Source: Pegea sp. RAD2-039 (lineage: Eukaryota; Chordata; Thaliacea; Salpida; Salpidae). Taken from it: a stretch of DNA of 64,000 nt. Position 1 is the stretch's first letter. Every line of letters starts with the position of its first letter. Where the stretch lies: the NCBI GenBank assembly GCA_034620365.1, contig JAQGEQ010000071.1, forward strand, positions 5,146,001 through 5,210,000. Direction: 5' to 3'. The position numbers and the translations under genes are program-made. Shown piece by piece: positions 29,801-51,435 of this stretch. Under the pieces are notes generated by a model, which did no database searches, was not told the origin of the DNA, and saw only the letters and a list, made by a program, of their open reading frames with translations.

Positions 29801-31400
29801 AGGAATACATGGACCACAAAGCACCTAACACCTATCATGTAATAGTAAAAATAGGTGTTGCTCATTGTATTAAAGACTTAATAAAAAAAGGATAGTTTGA
29901 CTACAACATCAGATTGAAAGTCACAAATGAATGATACGTATGCAAAATAGAAAAGTAATAATAGTAGCTGTTAAGACAAAGACTCAGAACAAACCATTTT
30001 GATATTGTTAACTTTTCAATTAATATATTTTTATTGTTTATTAAAGTTTGTTGTTCCAGTTTGTCACTGAAAATAATTTTATTAAAATAATGTTATTTGC
30101 GAAACTGCAAAAATATTGCCTTTAGTAATTATTTTATATAGTATGCTTTTTACTCCAGAAAGGGTGTGATGTGATCTTTTTATATATGCTTGATCGATTT
30201 TTTACAAAGACAATCATTCTTCAGAAAATTACTTGTATTGAAAAACTTTGATAAATATTGAAAATGGCATCTTTTAGCTTGCACTCACTAATTTTTATAA
30301 AATATCAGGAATTTAAATAATTAGTTTCTATTTAAATAAATCTTTATTTTTGTAAAAGAATTACACCGTAAGTAATGATAAGTAAAAGGTAAAAATTCTT
30401 GTACAAAGTTAATAAAAAAGAAGAATAAATTGCTTAATATTTTCTTTACTTTTGCTTTTAAAGTCTTTCCCAATTGCTTATTGTTAAATAGCATCTGACC
30501 TAGCAATACTAAAACTAAATTTAAAAGTTACAAAAGTAAGTTATGTTTAAACTAAAATAAATCTAAACTAAATTGAAGTTGACTTTATCATTTAAAGGAT
30601 ATATAAGTTGCTTTTCAGTTAAATTAACCAATCTTAATATCAAATTGGGCTTTTAATTCATTTATAAAGTAATATTTTACCACTACTTATTAATTTGTCT
30701 GCTAACTATCATTTATATCCAATATGATCATAGTTGAAGCTGCTGGTTTATTGCGCTTGGAAAAAATGTTTAGTCAGCGCTTGTTTTCAATTCAGCTTTG
30801 CATACAAATATTTTGAAATTCAGAAAAATGAATCAGTTTATGAATAACAGCACAGTGGTTTAGAAAAGCTCTTGAAATATATGACTATATATGATAAAAG
30901 AGCTAATTTGCTGTTTACGACATACTTGTTAAGAGCTTTAGAAAATATAAGAAAGTTAAAGAAGTTTCATTTTAACAGTAACACATAATAATATAGATTA
31001 GAATAAAAATACTTCGACAAAAAACTAATAATTTAATGTAAAGTAAATTCAATTTTGAAAGATAAATAGATTTGTCAAACTGTAAGTTGTGAAAAATTAT
31101 TTGAAAATATCTTATGAGGTTTTTCTATGAAAAATAGTGCCAAGAAAAAACTAGCTTCATTATAACTTGTTGTTTTTGGAGGACAGGCGATCGATTAATA
31201 GCTGATTTTCTCTTTGAGCCACTTAATAGAAAATTTATATAAATCATGACGAGAAAGTTTCAACTCTGACATACTATTGTAGTTAAATACTTTTTAGGTA
31301 AACAAAGTTTAATCTAATCCATAAGCTCACTGAAGTGAGCAAAAAATATTTAAGTATAAAGATGTGAATTATGGGGGTCGGAAAATATAGAAAAGCGTAA
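23831..31400. other. Gene desert, A+T-rich
   Basis: Nothing coding can be supported. Sequence is low in complexity with many T and A runs. Short open frames at 27228-27413 and 30321-30506 have the amino-acid makeup expected of random A+T-rich DNA. Confidence 0.55.
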
Positions 31401-32034
31401 ACGTTACGTTTAGCGAAGTAGAGATAAAATCACAATTCGAATACAAGCAACAGCATCGATTTTGCTCAATATTGATTTGCAGTAAGTCTTAATGCATTTA
31501 TTTTGAAAACTGTCAATGAGCAGAAGAGATGTCAGAGCTGTTGAATTGTCATTATGAAGCTGAAAATACCGCATCTCTTGCAGACATATAAGATTAAATC
31601 CACTTGTTGGTGAGAAAAGAAGAAAAGTTAAATGAAACACTGCTCTATAAGCCTCTGTTAATCACTAGTTGTCGTCTTTTTGTCATTATATCAGATGCTA
31701 AGTCAGTTAATGAAATATTTTATTAGGAGATTATTGGTTGCTCCAAAGAAGAAACTATGCTTCATAGCAATGAGCTGTTTCAGCTTCTTCACAAGACCTT
31801 CCTCAATGAGCTTTCAGTCAGTTATCACTGATACTTCATCTCAGTCGATATTGACACAAGTCTTTAGGGAAAGAGAAAATCTATCTGCCCATTAATGAGA
31901 TAGATGTTTTACTATAACTTTCAGCTACTAATGTATTCTATTAGCTGAACATAAACAACAGGCACCACACTTATTTCTTGCTTCTCTTGCTCATTGCTTC
32001 TGGTTAAACAAGCTCCAATAATCCAACTTACATC
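31401..32034 (-). other. Likely 3' UTR or flank of the K2P channel gene
   Basis: This lies just past the channel's stop codon. It is a little richer in G+C than the desert to its left. The minus strand has a GTAAGT three bases after the stop, and an AATAAA at 31724-31719. A 76-codon minus-strand open frame (31410-31640) is not recognisable. Most of this is probably transcribed 3' UTR. Confidence 0.35.
31719..31724 (-). terminator. Candidate poly(A) signal of the K2P gene
   Basis: AATAAA on the minus strand about 310 bases after the channel's TGA stop. A second copy lies further on at 31502-31497. In such A+T-rich DNA the hexamer is frequent by chance, so this is only a candidate. Confidence 0.25.
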
Positions 32035-41121
<9,087 letters not shown>

Positions 41122-44100
41122 TTTGCTAAGAAGTTGTTAACTAAATCAAAGTTAAAGTTTGCTCTTATCAAAAAATTGCTGAAGTTTATAAAAAAAAAAC
41201 ATATTAGAGTGCATCTCAGATTGATTGAATTACAATTTAAACAGTGCAAAGACATTTTTAGTTTCTCAATAAAATTAAAAATCATGAAACAGATTGCTTT
41301 GTGAGCAAATATCATTAGATTGTTTCTCCAAGTTTACTATAGCCTTTTACATAAACCTTTTACAATTCAATTTATTTTACTTAAATAAATGTAGGATTTT
41401 CTAAGAACACCTTATTTATGAATATAATAGTTTTATATTTACTAAGAAACATAATTAGATGAATTGACGACTGAAGCTAATTTTGATATGAGTGGTACAT
41501 AAGAACAGCTTTTATAATTAAAACATTTAAAACATAATGACACTTTAGTTTTAATTTTCAAACAAATCTATTGTTGTAAAATTACATAATTAAATAGTTT
41601 TTGCTAAATTGTAAGCTCATTGTGAAATTGTAGCTTGATCTCAACTTAAAATTTACAAGAATTAAAACTATTTTCAATTTCACTTTTACGTCAAATTTAA
41701 CAAATGTTTAAGATGACCTTAACAAATCTGAAATTTTTGTCAAACCTTCTTTAAATTAAAAACTTTAAATTTATCTCTGCTTTCAGCGCAAATCTCAAAA
41801 TATTAGAAGCTTCAAAAAAATCTTTAAAAGAAGCTCAACTGAAATAAGTTAAGTTTAAATGTGAAAAATTTGGGAGACAGACTGTTAAAGATTTTCAATC
41901 GCTTTTTTCTATCAAACTCTCAATTTATTTTAACGCTTCTTTTCAATTTTCTACAAAAAAGAATATAAAACTTAATCTTATTTTACAACTGCTTGCTTGA
42001 GTAAAGAAATCAAATTTTTATAAAAGTTTGTCTAATAACATCGTTTTCTAATTGACGTAATAGGCACATGTACTAAATATGTGAAAGGTCATCATTAAAA
42101 AACGTTTAGAATAAAAAAAACGTGAAAACAACTTTTCAAAACGTAAAAATCATAAAAACGTATTCTGTTTGCACAAACAATATAAAAGTTTTATTTTAAT
42201 AGAAGTTGTCAAGTGTACATAAAGAATATACAACCAAATTATTTGGTGAAAATTCTATGTAAAAATAAAGCTTCGTGAATATAATTCTTTTAATGTTTAC
42301 TATTTTCATTTTAGATAGAATACATTTAATAAAATTATTTCATATCTTTTAAATATGATTATTTTAAAATAAATAAGTATATACAAATTGTACAACAATA
42401 TCTTTTTATTAAATAAATTTATCAATAAACTATTTTGTTCAATTTAAATAAATTATCCCATTCATAATCAAATCAAAACTACAAAACATGAATTATGATA
42501 AAAGCAATAAAAATGTTTTTCTACCATTTATCAAAAGTTTATTTAAGAGTCTAAAGCTTATTTCTACATACGATTTACTAGAAAATAGTTTCTAGCTTAA
42601 AAATATAAATAATAGCTCAGTGAAAAGCAATCTTATAATCAATCAACTCTTATAATTAGATTTTAAATGATGAACTAAAGAAGTAATGATTTTGGCAAAT
42701 GCTCTTAATTACTTTAAGGGTTTGACTTAACATTTTTTCTCTCAGTAAATAACTTCAAGCTTTGGTTTTACTTTGAGCTACTATATTGAGTATGATGTTT
42801 TATACTCAATTATGTATAACAGTGACTAGCCCATAAAAAGAGTTTTTTCTTCAAAAGAGTTGTTCTATAAATACAAGCTCTGCTGTAAAAGTAACTAACA
42901 TATGTTAGCAGCTTATACTTTACTCTGATGTAGTATAATATTTACTACTTCTAAAAAGTAGTCGATATTATCCAAAAATAGTTTTCATAAGCTCTCTATC
43001 ATTTAGATTACGACTTCATTTTATCAGCTACTATTCAAAACTCTTCTTGAATAACCTTTAGTATGAGTTAGACTTTTAGAGGTAGCTTCTATCAGAAAAA
43101 ACACTCTTTCAAAATATTATTCATATAGTTAGCATTGATTTATTTTTTTACTAAAACTATTTACAAATATTTTTCACTAACAGCCTCTTGAAATTTCGTT
43201 TGATTTACGATAAACACTTTGGCTCTTTCAAACAAATTTCAAAAAAGTTCATATGACTTAGAATATAAGCTAAAATAATTAAATGTGACATATAAAAATC
43301 AATAATATTCTTTTTCATTTTTTATCAGAAAGAAAAACTAATTTTTTTCTACTTATATAAAGATTTCTGACAGCGATTTTCATAATGCTTCAAACAATTA
43401 TATAATTCCTATATACATGCAATACCTATACTGCACTACACTTAAAATTCACTCTCAAAACCCATATCATATCTTATGTCTCTAGTTCTTCTTAATATGA
43501 TCTTTAATACTCATATTATTGTATCTATTAACCACTGGGTTAAAAGATTAGAATAATTTATTTTTTTGTTTATAATTTCTGTTTGTATTTTATAATAAAT
43601 ATTTATATTAAAATTTTACGTTAAATATTATATTTTAAGTTAAGTAAGCTTTAGATCAATACTCGTAAACATTTGCTAGTGTTAAGCCATAAATCTTATT
43701 CAATCAAATAACAAAAAGTTGCAAATAGTCCTTCTTATAGCTTCTTAGTTTCTATAGAAGACTTCAAACTTATGAAACTTTAATTTTTGCTGTTTCGTCT
43801 TGTTTACTCACCACAAAGTTTTTGAGTAAAAAAAAATATCTCTATAGAGGAAATTTTCTGTAGAAAAGCTTTTTAACTATCCAGAACAATCTTTAATTAA
43901 TGAAAAAAATGATTTCACATTACCAACAGGCTTGTTTTTTGCTTCATATATATTCATGGTTAGTTATAAAATTTGATTAGAATAACTAACTGTGCGAACA
44001 TTCTAAACAAACAAAATTTGATGAACAATTTTGTTCAATTATTTGATATCCTTTGGTTATTACCAATTCTACAAAACAAACAAATATTACATATATTAAT

Positions 44101-47100
44101 AAAGGGTCAAATAATCAGCCAGACTAAATATTAAAACAAATCAAACTACAGTTTAAAATTCAAGTTAAAAATATAAGCAGTTCGAATTACTTTACACGTT
44201 TTGGCATCAAATAAACCTAGATAATTAGTTCGTTTTGCATATAACATTATGAGTGCAAATCAAAACATCAATCTTTACTGATAAGAACAAGATAGTAAGC
44301 TGTAACTAATGTCATGCTGATTTGCATGTTTCGTGTGCATGAAGAAAAACAGTAGCCTTCTCTTAATCCTTTTTAGTAGCTTAGCAGGTTTAAAACTGAG
44401 AGCTTTTTCATTTCAGTCATTAACTACTTACAATGATTGTTCTTCATAAATCCTTTATAAATAGTAAATAAACTTGAAACAATTTGTTTATTAATAAAAA
44501 CTACTAAAGACAGACCTAACAAAAATTCTACAGCTGATTTTTTTTTGGAAATTAATCTTACTCGTGCATAAACCCTAAAAAGATTTTTATAGTATTTTAT
44601 AAAATAGAGAAAGTGGTTTTTACTTATTTTAGAATTGTTTTTATAAGAATTTAAAGCTCATAAAAATAAACAAACATTTGAAATATAATTAAAGGTGATT
44701 TTAGTTTCAATGTAAGATAAATTCTTAATACACTGTATCAGGTTATTGATTGAACAGAAAAGTTAGAGGATAGCTTAATTATTAAAATTTTCAGATCCAC
44801 ATTGTGTACCAAAATTCATATTGGAAAAAATGTAGCTTGTAGTTGAAGCATTTTTATAAACAAAATGTATATCTTAAAATAGAATTAATTTAGAAATTAC
44901 TGGAATGGGCTGCAGCGACCCACTTTCAATCTATTTCAAGGTTAAAATAAAATGCAATTTACTGCAAATAGTAAAACACAAAAAAAAATATCAGTACCAA
45001 ATGTCATATATAAATTACTTTAAACTCAGAATAGATGTAAAAAGTTCTTTTTTTGTGTAACTTATTTATTATTATTATCGTTGTGTTTATCACGTGATTC
45101 AATAATAGAAATAATGTATAAAATTAATAAATTATTTTTAAAATCGATACTTTTATTATGGTAGTAAAATATACTTTTCTGTAGGTAAAAAAGTTCAGCT
45201 TCAAACTCAGCTTATATCTTTGTTTCAAATTCAATTGCTAATGAATGACATGAATTGATTTAGTGAATAATTTCAAGTTTGACTGCAAAAATATATTTCT
45301 TTGAGAATAAAGTTTTGAGAAGAGCTTGTTTACAAATCCGATGTGAACTTGTTGAAAAGAGTTTTCAAATCTATACGAAATTGATTTATTCAAAAGAATT
45401 GAACAGATTCAGATCACTAAGAGGTCTTTTAGATCATTGATCCATTTTCTTTAAGTTAACTTTTCGAATAAACAAAATTCAAAATTTAGTTTCAAACTAT
45501 TTTGCTTATAAAAGATTCTTTACTATCTTCAAGTCATAAAAAAATAAGTAAAATATGACAAAAAATTTGATAAGTACAAAACTAATTTCTATATCTTAAT
45601 AAAAAGTTTACATCTGATATTCATTTATCTGTTAAATAAAAACTTTGTTTCCTTTTAATTTTTTTAAGCAATTTAATACTACGTTACTGCATTTCATTCT
45701 GCTGCTGATTTATTAAAAAATGTGACTCTCTAAATTGTTTTAAAAAATAACTAGCAAGCTGGAAATATTTGTAACATATAATAAATATTTTAATAAAACT
45801 AATTTCTTCAAGCTTTGAGCTGTTCTATGTTTAGTTTATCATACAAAATTATTAGTCAACAAAATGTTGAATATAAAAATTTACGAGTAAGAGCTTACTG
45901 ATTGATTGCTATCATCTAGTTGTGTTACCAGCTCCTTTTTTTAAATTTATTAAAATAGTTTCAAAAATTGGTCTTTTAAACAAATTACAATCTATTTCAA
46001 ATGTTCAAAGTATTTTTGATAACATAATTTAATTTAGATGACAAAATAATTTTAGATAAAATATAATTTTTTTAAATCTATTTAAAGCCTTCTCGTGGCT
46101 AAATAAAAAAAATTAATTTAATTTTAAGAATGCGAAGTTAAGAAATAGATAAAAAAAATATATTGTTTAAATATGATCTTTACTATTGAAAGTTTGATGT
46201 ACTCTAAAATTCAAATAATCAAGAATATAGATTAATATTTTATATGACATATAATATTTGTCAATAACTTTGTTTAACTTTTCTTGTTTATTCAGTTTTA
46301 ACAAATATTTTAATAAGAAAGTGATATATACTGAGGTACTTTGTTTTGTAAACAATTCAAATATTTCAAAACATTCTAAAACTTTTTTGGATCACTTTTA
46401 ATTTGTTTTTTTAATGATGCATCATCTACTTTTCATCTACCTTAAAAAAAATTATTTGATTTTATTTTACTAAGTAGCAAAAGGCATTATAAAGTTTGTA
46501 TGTTACAACTGCTTTAATATTTTATGGTTATGTTACCTCTATAAATTAAATAATATCAAAAAATTATGACTAACTTATTTCTAATTGATACAATAATATT
46601 TTAAATGATTGTTTTTTCAATGTGTTTATTGTTAAGAAAATATTATAACTTTAAAGCAGCATCTAAGACAATTTATATAAATAAAAAATATAAATAAATG
46701 ATTATTTTAAAAAAGGCCTGTGAATAAACAATTTTAGAAAATAAAGCTATTTTAGTGAGCAAAAGAAAATAAATCTTATAGATAATTCTATGGATATCTT
46801 TATTGATAACTTTCATGTGAAAACATATATGCTTGACCTAAGAAGCAAAATAAATATTTCTTTATAATGAAGCTAGACAAGAATTATAATTTTAGCGCAA
46901 AAAAAGTCATTTAGAAACTTCCAAAATGTATATACTGTTAAAAAAAACTTGATAAACATAAATTTTCAGTTTAGTTTTGACTATTTGAATATAAAATGAA
47001 AGTCAATAACATTTTTAACTATGGCTTTGATTAAATTCAAATCACCTGTATTAATAAAAAACTTTAATTATCTGAATACTTCTGTCCAATACTTAACTAA

Positions 47101-48478
47101 ACTTTATAAAATGAAATTTAAAATATAAAAAAGAGAAAATTTGATCTAAAAAGAATTCTTAAAATTAAAATATATTTAGCCAGCTTATAAATATTTGTAA
47201 ACAAATTAAAACTATCTATAGGTAGAACTTTATCAAGTATCTTATTGTACTTTTTTTTAGCTTATAAAACTGAATGAATTCAACTAAATATCAACTCAAA
47301 CTTTAATAAATAAATTCAACTAAATGAAAAAATTAATATTTAGTAGTAAGTACCCATTACCTAAATACTATATGAAGTAAAAAATCCGTTAAGTAATATT
47401 GAAATTGTAATGGATAATTTGAAGTTTCTTGAACCTTTTAAAATTATTAAAATGTAAAAGGTTATAGCACAAAGAAGCAATCACTCATAATAAAAACCTT
47501 TATACAAGAGTTATGATTAATGTCCTAACCTTTGACTGAGTATAAATACTAATTACATCTATTGTTCTTTCTTTTTTACCATTTATCCTTCGTATCATCT
47601 TTATTTATTTACAACTGTTCAAAACCAATTCAGCAAAGGTCCTTCAGTCAATAAATCATTCCAAACTTTTGTTCATACACTGATCAGAGTTACTTTATTA
47701 AAAATAAACTACTTTTCTTTATTTATGATTCTTGTATAGTACTTTTTTAATAAATAGATTGTAACTTTATTTTAATTGGCGGTTATAACCTTTTTACCTT
47801 AGTCAATGCTAAGATTTATAATTGCTTTAATTTAAAACAGGATATTAAATTAATGATTATATCTTTTTTATTATTATCTATCTTCTGAATTTAAACCATT
47901 TTGAATTAATTTTGTGATTGTAACAGTCAAAAATACATTTTTTCAGGTTTTTGTAAACATGAAAAAATAATATTTATCTTTTAAAGGAAGCTTTTGAATG
48001 TATAAAAGTTTTACATTTAGTGAAAAAGTATGTCTATGCCGATATATATGAACAAATTCAAACAAGCGTTATATGGCTGCAATATTATATTGCTTTTATT
48101 TAAACAGAAGTGGGACCCCTGTTTCTCATTAGCATTGTAATGATATATTGTGTGCAGTCTTATAAGGACATAAAAGCATCTACTCTTGTATAAAATGAAA
48201 ATTTGAATAAATTTGAAGAACCGGTGTAAAATCACTGATACACAGTTTGTAAGAGTTCTTACACTTTAAAAAATAGTTAGTTTATTTTAGTATGATTCTT
48301 ATTCTTATCCTCTGTGGTTTAATAGTAAAGTATTTTGTCGCTGACGTAAATGTCTTATTCTTGATTCTCGTATATACGTTGTCATTCGGCAATTGAGTGT
48401 ATTGTAGGTGGCGTGTATCGTTGGTAAACTTATCATTGTTGTTAGTCGCCTTCTTAATAATTTTAATTTAAGATAAAA
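41122..48478. other. Gene desert, A+T-rich
   Basis: No gene is supported over more than 7 kb. The part next to 41121 is 5' flank of the channel gene. A TCACGTGA palindrome lies at 45090-45097. At about 48280-48478 the composition rises toward that of the retroelement, so this could include its 5' end or LTR, but I could not match it to a second copy at the 3' side. Confidence 0.5.
45090..45097. promoter_or_regulatory. TCACGTGA E-box palindrome (intergenic)
   Basis: Perfect extended E-box of the type bound by bHLH-zip factors (USF/MITF/TFEB class). No gene is adjacent, so function is unknown. Confidence 0.25.
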
Positions 48479-49780
48479 ATGGCTAAGTCATCTAAGATAG
48501 GAAAAATAAATAGATTTTGTAAATTCAACCTCCATCTGTTAAAATAACAGTACAGAAATATAAATCTGTTTTTCAAGGTCTCGGTATAGAAGTGGTGCTT
48601 GGAAGGGACTTCCTAAAAACTCATAGAAAGGTTGTGTTTGAGTTAAAAGGTCCAAAAGTGAATTTAGTGGTACACACTAAAGATGCAACAAAGAAACAAA
48701 CACGAAATTGTCATATCAAATGTTTTAGATGTGGGTAGAAAGGACATTGTAGTCATTCGTGTGATGTTCAAATTGGATCATATAATTTATATATGACGGC
48801 CAAGACCAGAATTGAGTATTTGTGTGCTACTCAGCTTATATAAGTATCTGGACGCTCTAGTTATCATGAGGTAGAAAAGCTAAACAGGGAAAATATAAGA
48901 GATCCTAACTCACGGTCTAAGGAACACACAAGAGTCTTTACTGGATCTAATCAGGGATCAAAAAGGAGGATTAATCTTTCTTGCTAAGAGGAAGAGCAAG
49001 ACGGAAGCAATCACAAATGGCGACGGGAGAGATATGAGTGTCTTCCTGAGAATAATGGTGAATTCCATAAAAGTTGTTACAACCACGGAGGAAGTGAGAG
49101 AAAAAGCTTTGTAGCACTGGAACTTCCTTTTCATTGTTTCATTTCGCGATGTTCTTTTTCAGAATGCAAATCTTTGGTAGAACAGCTCATTACCACCCAC
49201 AGTTTTTAACTCCGTCGGAGACACAAGAATAACCTTAAACTAATTGCAGTATATAGAGTAGAAGAGCTTTGTTTCTGAGGTTATTGGGTAGAAAAAGATT
49301 AAATAAAGTCTGATCCGGAGCGTTTGAAACTTTTGATAGATCTTCAGCCCCCTACAAACTCCAAGTTTTTGCAGAGAGCGCAGGGACTTTTTTGGCTTAT
49401 GAAGATGGGTATAGGAGATATATTTTTGGATAAGATCAATTAATTCTATACGAGAGAAAAGAGAAGGAGTAATTTTGATATGAAATGTGAACCACGGTGG
49501 AGATATGAAATGGATTGACAGTTTTGTTAGAGATAAATTTGACAAAGCAAGGAGAGAGCTTCATACTATCACTCGGGTTAAAAAGATATTAAAAGTTATT
49601 GTCCTTATTATAACCAATAAGCAAGATGATGGTAATGTAAAGAAGGTTGAACTGCTAGATGCAAATATGATGTACGCGCGAGTCTGTATCCAGATGGCAG
49701 GGAATTAAACATTTTATCGAGGGATCTAGCCAGATACCCAAATGCTGATGAACAGGACTTAGACATTCATTGAGGACCGT
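48479..49780 (+). mobile_element. Decayed LTR-type (Ty3/gypsy-like) retroelement fragment
   Basis: One reading frame runs from about 48523 to 49780, interrupted by stops but apparently without shifts between the recognisable blocks. At 48721-48762 it holds a CCHC zinc knuckle (C-x2-C-x4-H-x4-C) with an in-frame TAG at 48736. At about 49270-49440 it resembles the end of the RT palm/thumb of Ty3/gypsy elements (DPERLK, PPTN, LQRAQGLF). At about 49687-49760 it resembles an integrase tail (YPDGRE then SRDLARYP). RT core, RNase H and integrase core are missing, so a large internal deletion is likely. An ATG at 48479 with a basic start sits in another frame. LTRs were not identified. The piece is inactive. 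Class is inferred from motifs only. Confidence 0.7.
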
Positions 49781-51274
49781 TTAATAGAAAGGATAGTCCC
49801 CGACGGGTTTCACCAAGTGATATAAAGAAGAATCCCGATGACACATCATGATTAGAGAGGAAGAAGATGAAGAGAGGATGTTTCTAATGGAGGAATGACA
49901 ACGAACTTTGATGGTTCGGGTACCAGGAGTGGTAACATCAGCCTGAAGAGCGGGAGAAATGGAGGTGTGGAAGTTTGGCGGTCCACCAGATATTTTAAAG
50001 GTATACTTCCAAAATGCTACGGTTGGGACTAATTGTCGTTGATGGTAATAATGAGAAAACGTGATGACCTTTTTATTAAACGTTTTTCATCTTGGTGGTA
50101 TTCCAATAATTTTCACCAGCATAATATACCCAGACTATAATCTTTGTGCCACACGATTATCATTTGGCACTAAATAATTTACTTTCGTGCAGTTTTATAG
50201 AAGAAACACTTTAAAACTAATTAATATATAAACCTTATATTAAAATGACGATATTTCCCAAAATACAATAAACTTAATAACTTTGACTAATTTATAGATG
50301 ATTATACAAATTAAAGTTGTCTTACTTTTAAAGCTACAAAATGATTTGTTTTCATTTCATCTATTATGTTAGTACTTTTTTTAAGTTTAATATAACACAG
50401 ATTGTTACATGTTGTGATTCTCATCAAAAATTAAACTTTACTTTTGATAAATTTGACTTGAAATAGTTTGATCGATAATCACTTAAAATTTAAGCTTATT
50501 TGTCTTTAATCAAAACATAATCTAAAGACAAATCTGCAATGTCAACTTCAAGTAAAAGATCTTGAAACCCTAATTTCATTCATTTTTTTCAAGTAAGGTA
50601 AGTTTTTATCAAATTTCTATATTTTACTCAGGATTTAAACCAAATTTGATGGTATTTTACACTAGAATTGTTATCTGGTTACTTTAAGAGCAAACAAACC
50701 TAAGTATATATCGCAAGATTATACTCAACAAGATTATGATCATTATAAAGATACTTAAATATTCAATTAGTTTTGCTAATATTATCACCTAATAAGTTTT
50801 ATCAAAATTTTGTAGCACTTCATTAAAACTAAATAAAATTGCTCAAGCAAATTGTTACTAGTATCTTCTGAAAGTTCGAAATATGTTGTATATCTTGTAA
50901 CAAAATTAGATAATATCAGAAACTAGCTTGATTTTCACCCTGACTAACAAGAGGTTTCAATAACCATCAAACTGTCTATACAGTTGACCTTCTGATTAGC
51001 AAGTTTATGATGTAGTTAATTTGCTGAAAATTGTGTTGATAAAATAAAAACATAAGCTATATACATATCTCGTAGGCGGATAATATATTACTTGAAAAAC
51101 ACAAACATTATATTGATAAATGTGAGTTACGAAACGTCTTTAAAAGATGACTAATGAACAAACCATAAAAGTTTATAGAATTACTTTTAGAAAAACAACA
51201 AAAATTTTGATTAGTGTACTTTGTAATAATTCCAATTTCGATAATAATTTGGGTTTACTAAATGAGAAATAAGG
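49781..51274. other. 3' flank of the retroelement and intergenic DNA
   Basis: Up to about 50060 the G+C stays raised, so the 3' end or LTR of the element may lie here. From there on the DNA is ordinary A+T-rich intergenic sequence with no gene seen. Confidence 0.4.
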
Positions 51275-51280
51275 TTTATT
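51275..51280 (-). terminator. Alternative poly(A) signal for V-ATPase subunit E
   Basis: AATAAA on the minus strand about 150 bases past the stop codon. It is an alternative to the hexamer that overlaps the stop. Confidence 0.3.
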
Positions 51281-51429
51281 GCACTAGACGATCTATAGAA
51301 GACATGCAACAAACATAATTTGACTGTTTACTCAACAAAGAAACTAGATTAAATGAAAATCAAACAACTGTAATAATTTAACTGATATTTAGTGGAATAA
51401 TTTCAAGAAGATAGGAAGATAAAGATGTC

Positions 51430-51435
51430 TTTATT
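51430..51435 (-). terminator. AATAAA overlapping the V-ATPase subunit E stop codon
   Basis: The minus-strand hexamer AATAAA contains the TAA stop (51433-51431). If it is used, the 3' UTR would be only some tens of bases long. Confidence 0.35.

Noticed and set aside
31680..31895. 71-codon plus-strand open frame and a partial minus-strand run opposite it
   Set aside because: Minus-strand run has stops and probably is K2P 3' UTR; plus-strand frame has no recognisable feature.
49240..49545. 101-codon minus-strand open frame
   Set aside because: It is antisense to the RT-thumb-like part of the retroelement remnant.
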